A stretch of DNA of 64,000 nucleotides from Xenopus tropicalis (Eukaryota > Chordata > Amphibia > Anura > Pipidae): NCBI RefSeq assembly GCF_000004195.4, contig NC_030678.2, positions 129,671,104 to 129,735,103 on the forward strand, read 5' to 3'. Below, one piece after another: positions 56,404-64,000 of this stretch. A program made the position numbers and the translations under genes. The notes under the pieces were generated by a model. It searched no databases, was not told the DNA's origin, and was given only the letters and a program-made list of their open reading frames with translations. Numbering within the stretch: position 1 is the first letter of the stretch; each line of letters starts with the position of its first letter.

Positions 56404-59177
56404 CTAACTGTAGATATTAGTATCACAATAGCCTTGGATATTCTGATTGATCAAGAACTCATTCAGGCCCCTCTTAAAGGCATTAACAGAATCTGCCATT
56501 ACCACATCTCTAGGAAGGGCATTCCACAACCTCACTGCCCTCATCGTGAAAAACCCCCTACGCTGCTTCAAATGGAAGCTCCGTTCCTCTAATCTAAAGG
56601 GGTGACCTCTGGTGCGTTGATTGTTTTTATGGGAAAAAAGAACATCCCCCAACTGCCTATAATCCCCTCTAATGTACTTGTACAGAGTAATCATGTCCCC
56701 TCGCAAGCGCCTCTTTTCCAGAGAAAACAACCTCAACCTCGACAGTCTAACCTCATAGTTTAAATCTTCCATCCCCTTAACCAGTTTAGTTGCACGTCTC
56801 TGCACTTTCTCCAGCTCATTAATATCCTTCTTAAGGACTGGAGCCCAAAACTGCACTGCATACTCAAGGTGAGGCCTTACCAGGGACCTATAAAGGGGCA
56901 AAATTATGTTCTCATCCCTTGAGTCAGTGCCCTTTTTTATACAAGACAGCACTTTATTTGCTTTAGTAGCCACAGAATGTCACTGCCTGGAATTAGACAA
57001 CTTGTTATCAACAAAAACCCTTAGATCCTTCTCCATTAAGGATACCCCCAACACACTACCATTCAGTAGATAGTTTGCGTTTATATTATTTCTACCAAAG
57101 TGCATAACTTTGCACTTATCAACATTGAACCTCATTTTCCAGTTTGCTGCCCAGTTATCTAATTTTGTCAAATCGCTCTGCAAAGCGGCAGCATCCTGCA
57201 TGGAACTTATAGTTTTGCACAATTTAGTGTCATCAGCAAAAATAGAAACAGTACTCTCTATGCCCACCTCCAGGTCATTAATAAACAAGTTAAAAAGCAA
57301 AGGACCAAGGACTGACCCCTGCGGTACTCCACTAACCACACTGGCCCAATTAGAAAATGTTCCATTTACCACCACTCTTTGTACTCTATCCTTCAGCCAG
57401 TTCTCTATCCAATTACAAATATTATGTTCTAGGCCAATATTCCTTAATTTGATCATTAACCTTCTGTGAGGTACTGTATCAAACGCTTTAGCAAAGTCCA
57501 AGTAGATGACATCAACTGCCACTCCAGCATCAAGGTTCCTACTCACCTCCTCATAAAAGGCGACTAAATTAGTCTAGCAAGATCTGTTACGCATAAAACC
57601 ATGCTGGCACAAACTAATAGTATTGTGAACTGCAATGTATTCAAGTACCCTATCCCTTATTACCCCTTCCAAAAGTTTTCCTACTACTGATGTCAGACTA
57701 ACAGGCCTATAGTTTTCAGGCTGAGAACGGGATCCCTTTTTAAATAATGGCACCACATTAGCAATCCGCCAGTCTCTCTGCACCATGCCAAACCTCAATG
57801 AATCCTGAAAAATTAAGTGAAGAGGCTTGGCAATCACAGCGCTCAGCTCATTTAATACCCTGGGATGAATCCCATCCGGCCCTGGACCTTTGTTTACCTT
57901 TACATGTTCTAGTCTCTTTTGAATTTCCTCCCGAGTGACCCACGCGTCAGTAGCTAAATTACTAGAACTGGGCATATTACAAGGGAAGCCTTCATTAGCT
58001 GGCTCCTCAGATGTATAGACAGATGAAAAATAAGAGTTCAAAATTTCAGCTTTTTCCCCGTTCTCATCAACCAACTTACCCCCCGTGATAATAAAGTTCC
58101 CACCCCTTCTTGCTTCATTTTTTTACTATTCACATAATTAAAAAATAATTTTGGATTCTTTTTACTCCTAGCTGCAATATCCCTTTCCATTTCTATTTTA
58201 GCTTGCTTGATAGCTTTTTTGCATGCTTTATTTGCTTCCTTGTACCTGATGAAAGTTTCTGCTGTCCCAGCTAACTTGAATGCCCTAAAAGCACGTTTTT
58301 TCTTACCAACCTCGACAATAACACTTTTATTCAGCCATAAAGGTTTTGCTTTGCGATGCCTCTCCTTGCTTACAAGGGGAATATACTGTTGTGTATACTT
58401 GCAAAGCAATGTTTTAAAGATGTTCCATTTTCCTTCTGTGTCTAACCCCATGAAAAGCCTTTCCCAGTTGACACATTGCAGAGATGCCCTTATACTGGCA
58501 AAGTCTGCATGTCTAAAATTGAGCGTATTAGTTACTCCCTTATAGAGCTGTCTCTGCAGCATTATCTCAAAGGAGACCATGTTGTGATCACTGTTCCCCA
58601 GATGCTCACCCACACAAATGTTAGAGATAAGTTCATTATTATTAGATATCACCAGGTCCAAAATAGAGTCATTCCTAGTGGGTTCTTGAACCGCCTGAAA
58701 TAAAAAGTTGTCATTTAGCATATTTACAAACCTACTAGCTTTTTCTGACTTAGCCACCCCATTACTCCAGTCAATGTCCGGATAATTAAAGTCCCCCATA
58801 ATAACAACTTGACCCAATTTTGAAGCCTCCTCCATTTGCAACAATAGCTGGGCCTCATCCCCCTCATCTATACGGAGTGGTTTATAGCATACACCAATGA
58901 TCATTTTCTTTGTGACCTTCAGCCCTACTGAAATTTCTACCCAAAGAGATTCAACATTTTCATTGGTAATGTCTTTATTACATGGCTTTAAATCTGACTT
59001 TACGTAAAGACAAACCCCTCCACCCTTTTTAATCTCTCTGTCCCTCCTAAAAAGTGTATAACCATTTAAATTCGCAGCCCAGTCGCATTTATCATCCCAC
59101 CAGGTCTCAGTGATACCTATTAAATCATAATTTTCAATACATGCAATAGCTTGCAGCTCCCCTAATTTACCCGACAA
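56404..59177 (-). pseudogene. CR1 ORF2: endonuclease-reverse transcriptase
   Basis: The ORF2 protein nicks DNA and reverse-transcribes CR1 RNA. The endonuclease (59177-58038) shows GITETWWDD, GDFNYPDIDW and GNSDHNMV. The linker and RT start follow with GPDGIHPRVL, LFKKGSRSQPENYRPVSL and LLEGVIRD. The RT core shows [30 protein letters not shown] and FADDTKL (residues 103-106 of its segment). The C-terminal domain shows [19 protein letters not shown] and ALPRDVVMADSVNAF. Visible lesions: loss of phase in a G-run near 58080; an in-frame stop at 57574-57576 after RNRSC; an in-frame stop at 56980-56982 after SNSRQ; and a disturbed start near 59177, where LRCMLANA lies in another frame. All later segments share one frame. 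Confidence 0.93.
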
Positions 59178-59396
59178 GCATTAGCCAGCATGCAGCGGAG
59201 ATTATTACTTCTCCCTCTGATGTTTACATTAGCTAAGGGAGAATTAGAATTATGAGACTGCTTTCCTTGTAACGGAAGCTCCTTATCTGATAAACTATAT
59301 GCCCCCCTCACTCCTCCCCACAACCCTTTGCTAGTCCCCCTACCCCGTCTACACTAATTTTCCCATAGTATTCTAGCTCACCCACCCCCCCCTTGT

Positions 59397-60382
59397 CTAG
59401 TTTAAACACTCCTCCAACCTCTTAACCATTCTCTCCCCTAGCACAGCAGACCCCCTTCCATTGAGGTGCAATCCGTCAGGGCTGTATAGATTGTCCCCAA
59501 GGAAAAGTCAGCCCAGTGCTCTAGGAACCCAAACCCTTCCTTCCTACACCAAGACTTTAGCCACGCATTTAGCTCCCTAAGCTCCCGCTGTCTCCCTAAA
59601 CTTGCACGTGGCACCGGCAAAATTTCCGAAAAAATGACATTGGAGGACCTTTGCCTAATCTTAGAGCCTAGATCCCTGAACTCACTCTTTAAGGTCCCCC
59701 ACCTACCGTTCATTTTGTCGTTAGTACCGATATGTACGAAGACAGCCGGGTCATGCCCAGCCCCTCCCAATAATGTGTCAACCCGATCAACCACATGCCG
59801 AACCCTGGCACCAGGAAGACAGCAAACTGTCCGGTTGAAGCGATCCGCTTGACAGATTACCCTGTCCATTTTCCTAATGATCGAATCCCCTATAACCACC
59901 ATCTGTTTAGGCCTAGCTCTGCTCTCCTCCCCACCACTACTGGTGAAACTGGTCTCCCGGCTGTTAGAGAGATCAGCCTCACCTAGAACCGCCAATCCAG
60001 AGTTCACACTCCCATCTTCTTCACACAATCTGGCAAATCTGTTGGGATGCGCAAACCCTGGAGCAGCCTCCCTTTTACTTTTCCCCACACTAGATTTTCT
60101 AACTGTCACCCAGCTTACTGCCCTATCATCCTTTCCTTGCTCCCCTCCCCCCATACTATCTGACCCCACTAGTTCTTGTTCAGTTAGCAAGAGACCCCTC
60201 TCAAGATTGTTGATTGAACGCAGTGTTGCAACGTGTTCCTCTAGGGCTCTAACGCGAGCCTCTAAAGTGGCAATTCGCTCACATCCACAACAGAGGTATG
60301 CACTTTGGAACTGTTGTTCCACAACTGCATACATGCGGCAGGCTGTGCACTGTGTCAGACCTTCAATGTTGCTACCACTCAT
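59397..60382 (-). pseudogene. CR1 ORF1: Cys-rich, coiled-coil and SGNH esterase-like protein
   Basis: The ORF1 of CR1 elements is an RNA-binding/auxiliary protein; some carry an SGNH-hydrolase (esterase) fold. Here an N-terminal CxxC..CxxC (C12, C15, C31, C34) is followed by a predicted coiled coil (about 38-60), a polar linker, and the esterase blocks: MVVIGDSI with the nucleophile-type Ser in GDS (165-167), and FVHIGTND (216-222) with the Gly/Asn blocks. The ORF reading ends at 59438, but a one-base phase change near 59506 moves the final DGLH block with the catalytic His into another frame, ending at a TAG at 59397-59399. Start at 60382 is the first Met before the Cys motif. No other disruption is visible. 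Confidence 0.85.
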
Positions 60383-60473
60383 TCTCCCAGTTACAAGAAC
60401 AGTTAAACAAAAATAGGTGTAAGGACTTGTAGTAAATATCTTGTTTTACCTTGTTTTTAACTCCCTTAGTGTT

Positions 60474-60593
60474 TAACTCCCTGAGTTTATAACTCCACTT
60501 ACAGAGCCCCCACTAACTCCCTGAGTTTATAACTCCACTTACAGAGCCCCCACTAACTCCCTGAGTTTATAACTCCACTTACAGAGCCCCCAC
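60474..60593 (-). repeat. Three 40-bp tandem units in the CR1 5' leader
   Basis: The unit containing AACTCCCTGAGTTTATAACT and CCACTTACAGAGCCCCCAC is repeated three times with a 40-bp period and near identity. A partial, diverged unit follows (CACTTAAAGAGC then CACTTACAGAGC). Positioned immediately 5' of ORF1, it resembles the monomer-type promoter arrays of some LINEs. Confidence 0.9.
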
Positions 60594-60895
60594 TTAAAGA
60601 GCAATCACTTACAGAGCACCTACCACCAGAGCAAGCTCCACTGGAGTGCCTGTGGTTCTATTTATTCAGTCTGTAAAGGTGAACTAATCAAACCCCACCC
60701 ACCTCAAGCTGAGGGTAATTACAAGGGAATGTAACCTGCTGTAAGCCTATGGATCCCACAAACTTTGTAAATTAGCTCCAAAAACAACAATTACCCAACA
60801 GTTAAAAAAACACAATGGTTTTGATAAAGTTAGTAAAGAATACTTATCCCTTTTTAGTTGAAATGAAAGCAAGTTGATTCAACCAGCCACCAGCC

Positions 60896-61528
60896 TGTTA
60901 GTAAGCCATGTAACAGATTTTCCTACATGTTGTACATTACTGGCTTATAGGTATGGCCACTTCCTGTCACACTCTAACATAGTGTTAGCAGAAGGTGGGT
61001 ACTTTCTCTTTGCCCTGCATCTGTTGAACCAGGGGGATGTTCCACTGAGCCTGAGATCAACAAGGCCCCAGTAAATCTATCTACCCCAGAGAGATTTTTA
61101 CCTTTGGAGAAGTTGGGGAGCAGGGGCCGGTGAATGAGGATTAGCTAGTGCAGGTTTCGTTTGTTATAACACTTTCTAAAAAGTCAGCTTTAGATAGAAA
61201 GAGCAGCTTTCTGGCTCCAACCAGGAGAGATAACTGGGAGTATTCTCATTTACAGGCTCTGCTGCCTTAGTGTAGGGACCACAGTACTGACAAGTATATC
61301 AGGCATAGTATTTTCCCTGATTCATGTCTACTGTAGGGGATTCAGTTCATTAAGGTAGAAACCCTGAGGATATAAATCAATGTAACCCAGCTAGTTCTCC
61401 ATAGTGGTGCAACCTTTTTCATTGCTACATCTTGTCTATCTTGTGTCTTGTCTTGGATAATAAAACCAGTTCAGTTTGAGTTTGCTGCAAGAACCCTCTG
61501 GTGTCCTTTTATTTAAATACTTTGCACA
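60896..61528 (+). mobile_element. Solo LTR candidate
   Basis: TGTTAGTAAG start and TTTGCACA end, flanked by CAGCC at 60891-60895 and 61529-61533 (5-bp duplication). TATAAAT (61371-61377) and AATAAAA (61459-61465) are in correct order in the last third. No internal genes. Confidence 0.5.
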
Positions 61529-61691
61529 CAGCCTAAGCGAGTTGTAGTTACTCTACCTCCCCCTTGATCTTTTCACATAGTGAAAGCCAGTGTACCCCAT
61601 GCCCTATAGCCCATCTAGATGGTCTTGTCTGTATTCATAGCCAAAAAGTGGTTATAAAACTATAAATATTTTAATGCTTAGCCTTGCCTAT
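61529..61691. other. No recognised feature
   Basis: Short unique link. Confidence 0.3.
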
Positions 61692-62158
61692 GTAAAGGAG
61701 AAGGAAAGGTAAAAACTAAGTGAGCTTTATGAAAAAGGTTTATGTAAATACAGCCATAAGCACTCACAGAAATGCTGCAGTGAGTCCTCTGTCAAAAGAA
61801 ACACAGGATTTCTTTCCTTGTTTTGTGTACACATGTTCTTCTGTGTCAGACTTCCTGCTATCAGAAAAATGCTTCAGGGCACCCAGCAGGAGTCTGCTCA
61901 ATTTGCTCCTCTCTCTCTCTCCCTCCCCCCTCCCAGCTCTGTGTAATCTGAGCTACCAGCAGCTAGAGCTGCAGCACGGTAGCTACTGAGACCAAGCTAA
62001 AATGTCTGCTGGTATCTTAAACAAACAAATGGAGCTTCTAGGGCGGTTTACTCAGGTATGGTAAAGCTTTCTGCAGAATAAATATAGCGTTCTAGCTTGC
62101 ACTAATGTTGCGAATCTATTGGCAGTAAATAGCCAAAATGCCTTTCCTTCTCCTTTAA
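61692..62158. mobile_element. TTAA-type T2 MITE, copy 2
   Basis: AAAGGAGAAGGAAAGGTAAA at the left and CCTTTCCTTCTCCTTTAA at the right are TIRs; the right TTAA is at 62155-62158 and the left is GTAA. The body is collinear with 1604-2098 (TATGTAAATACAGCCATAAG, CACTCACAGAAATGCTGCA, AACACAGGATTTCTT). Confidence 0.88.
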
Positions 62159-62632
62159 GAGCTACAGGCAAAACAGTAATTTCACAATCCAGTTACATTA
62201 TCGATTCAATGACAAGTGCCAACCTCTGCTTTCATGTGTCACCAATTATTTCATATAAAATTAATAGAGTAAAATTATTTTTAAGATCATAAAATGGGAA
62301 AGCCCATCACCACACAAATAAGGTTTAGGCCAATTAATCCAGCCTACCATATAATTTGATATGGTGTTGAGTTTTAGGATTAAATGGAAATAAATCTCTG
62401 CATTTAAATTGTAATCAGATACAGAGACTATAGTGATAGCAGTAAGCATTTCCTTTCTGGAATAACTGGCAGTGTAATGTATTGTAAGACATATTTACAA
62501 ATAACACAAATACTGACATTTTCTCCACACATTGCTGTTTGCCTAATGGAGCAGATATCTGTTATAAATATCTCAATGAGTAAATAGCTGTTATTACTTC
62601 TACTACTAATTATATTATGTTGTAATAGAACA
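62159..62632. other. No recognised feature
   Basis: Nothing supported. Confidence 0.4.
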
Positions 62633-62957
62633 TGGGGTTGTTTTCTATGGAAAAATGCACCTGCGAGGGGACATGATTACTCTGTACAAGTACATTAGAG
62701 GGGATTATAGGCAGATAGGGGATGTTCTTTTTTCCCATAAAAACAATAAGTGCACAAAAGACCACCCCTTTAGATTAGAGGAACGGAGCTTCCATTTGAA
62801 GCAGCGTAGGTGGTTTTTCACGGTGAGGGCAGTGAGGTTGTGGAATGCCCTTCCTAGTGATGTGGTAATGGCAGATTCTGTTAATGCCTTTAAGAGGGGC
62901 CTGGATAAGTTCTTGAACAATCAGAATATCCAAGGCTATTGTGATACTAATATCTAC
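62633..62957 (+). pseudogene. CR1 ORF2 C-terminal fragment, plus strand
   Basis: [33 protein letters not shown] and ALPSDVVMADSVNAFKRG match the 56.4-kb CR1 subfamily. It ends at GATACTAATATCTAC, just at the ORF2 end, where it meets an oppositely oriented CR1. Confidence 0.9.
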
Positions 62958-63781
62958 CTCTTCTCCAGTGTAAACAGACCCAACTTGGCCAGTCTTTCTT
63001 CATAACTGAGACTTTCCATACCCTTTACCAGCTTAGTTGCCCTTCTCTGGACCCTCTCTAACTCAATAATGTCCCGTTTGAGCACTGGAGACCAAAACTG
63101 AACAGCATATTCTAGATGGGGCCTTACCAGCGCTCTGTAAAGGGGAAGAATAACCCCCTCCTCCCGTGAATCTATACCCCTTTTAATACAGCTCAAAACC
63201 TTGTTTGCCCTTGCAGCTGCTGCCTGGCATTGCTTGCTACAGCCAAGTTTATTATCTACAAGGACTCCAAGGTCCTTCTCCATTAGGGATTTGCCTAGTG
63301 CAGTCCCATTAAGGGTATACAGGGCTTGCATATTTTTACATCCCAGGTGCATGACCTTACATTTATCCACATTAAATCTCATCTGCCACTTAGCTGCCCA
63401 GATTGCCAGTTGGTCAAGATCCTGCTGCAAGGATGCCACATCCTGGATAGAATTGACTGGTCTGCAGAGTTTTGTGTCATCTGCAAACACTGATACATTA
63501 CTCATAATACCCTTCCCCAAGTCATTTATGAACAAATTAAACAAAAGGGGACCCAGTACAGAACCCTGAGGGACCCCACTGAGAACCTTACTCCAAGTAA
63601 AGAATGTGCCATTAACAACCACCCTCTGTACCCGATCCTGTAGGCAGTTTTCTATCCATGTGCAAATGACTTCACTAAGACCAATAGACCTTAGCTTAGA
63701 AAGCAGTCGTTTGTGGGGAACAGTATTAAATGCTTTGGCAAAATCCAAATAGATTATATCTACTGCATCCCCACTGTCCAG
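62958..63781 (-). pseudogene. CR1 ORF2 RT segment of a second subfamily, minus strand
   Basis: A continuous frame from about 63770 to 62954 reads [46 protein letters not shown] (catalytic block), then [19 protein letters not shown] and [17 protein letters not shown], ending in FTLEKR. The wording differs from the 56-kb copy (LGKSLMEKDLGVLVDNKLG), so this is another CR1 lineage. The N-terminal RT blocks and endonuclease are absent. The reading start at 63814 lies across an inversion joint and is not a native start. Confidence 0.9.
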
Positions 63782-63930
63782 TAGATATAATCTATTTGGA
63801 TTTTGCCAAAGCATTTGATGCTGGTATATAGGGTTTAAGTATGTGAGTGTACGGTTAGCTTGGTCTATATAGGTGCACTGGGGTTTGTTTGGAATGGTTA
63901 AACTTGACAGTCTTTTTTTAACCCAGCTTT
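63779..63930 (+). mobile_element. CR1 RT snippet joined to CR1 3' UTR
   Basis: 63779-63816 repeats, inverted, the start of the adjacent RT segment. Sequence then jumps to a CR1 3' UTR ending in TCTTTTTTTAACCC and TTTGTAACTGTC (63911-63943). Confidence 0.75.
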
Positions 63931-64000
63931 ACTTTGTAACTGTCATTTTAAAGGGTTTATTTACGACCATGAGTGCAGTGTGCAAAAGGCAATTTTAGGA

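Larger units (their letters stand above)
56264..60840 (-). mobile_element. Nearly full-length CR1 LINE
   Basis: Minus-strand order: 5' UTR with a tandem array (about 60840-60383), ORF1 (60382-59397), an intergenic stretch, ORF2 endonuclease and RT (59177-56404), and a 3' UTR ending in TTTTTTCAACCC plus ATGTAACTAT repeats at 56264-56290. The whole set of CR1 parts is present in the right order, which is rare because most CR1 copies are heavily 5'-truncated. The 5' boundary is approximate. Confidence 0.92.

Noticed and set aside
60474..60593. CRISPR-like tandem array
   Set aside because: Head-to-tail 40-bp units without spacers in the 5' leader of a LINE; eukaryotic context.

Overview
The window looks like non-coding DNA from an amphibian, most likely the frog genus Xenopus. 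The evidence is the repeat repertoire: CR1 and L2-type LINEs, TTAA-flanked (T2-type) MITEs, a SPIN-type hAT element, a Penelope-like element, and a MITE with TACAGGT..ACCTGTA termini that I recognise as abundant in Xenopus. I found no host exon with splice sites and no tRNA, rRNA or CRISPR array. All long coding potential belongs to transposons, and every copy is broken. The species call is an inference from memory of repeat families; no search was possible.

Layout. 0-15 kb: unique A+T-rich DNA with MITEs (966, 1604, 2517, 5393, 7320, 7822, 8730, 9630) and CR1 3' ends (6621, 13735). 15-17 kb: a foldback, an L2 tail and a Penelope-like pseudogene. 18.8-20.1 kb: a solo-LTR candidate inserted in an older LINE tail. 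22.4-22.9 kb: a 255-bp-period element flanked by a 13-bp target duplication and carrying a hammerhead ribozyme core. 23.9-31.5 kb: CR1 pieces, a GATA microsatellite, a CpG-rich hAT MITE and a SPIN element. 31.65-31.9 kb: a second hammerhead element. 34-45 kb: MITEs, foldbacks (one with a decayed hammerhead) and nested LTRs. 45.6-48.5 kb: a minus-strand L2-like LINE. 51.9-52.1 kb: a foldback with a hammerhead core between its arms. 56.3-60.8 kb: a nearly full-length minus-strand CR1 with ORF1, ORF2 and a 40-bp triplicated 5' leader. 60.9-64 kb: an LTR candidate, a T2 MITE and an inverted CR1 mosaic.

Most notable system: four sites fit the secondary structure of a type I hammerhead ribozyme with a minimal stem III (22.6, 31.85 and 51.98 kb, and degenerate at 39.5 kb). 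At 22.46-22.86 kb the ribozyme sits in a short-period tandem repeat bounded by a target-site duplication. That is the organisation described for animal retrozymes, which are non-autonomous retroelements thought to use Penelope-like machinery. A decayed Penelope-like element also lies in this window. The two foldback forms (39.4 and 51.9 kb), where long arms extend hammerhead stem I, are the least familiar architecture here.

Limits: MITE families are identified by ends, inverted symmetry and target duplications visible in this window, plus memory of Xenopus repeats. Element boundaries without a target duplication are approximate.
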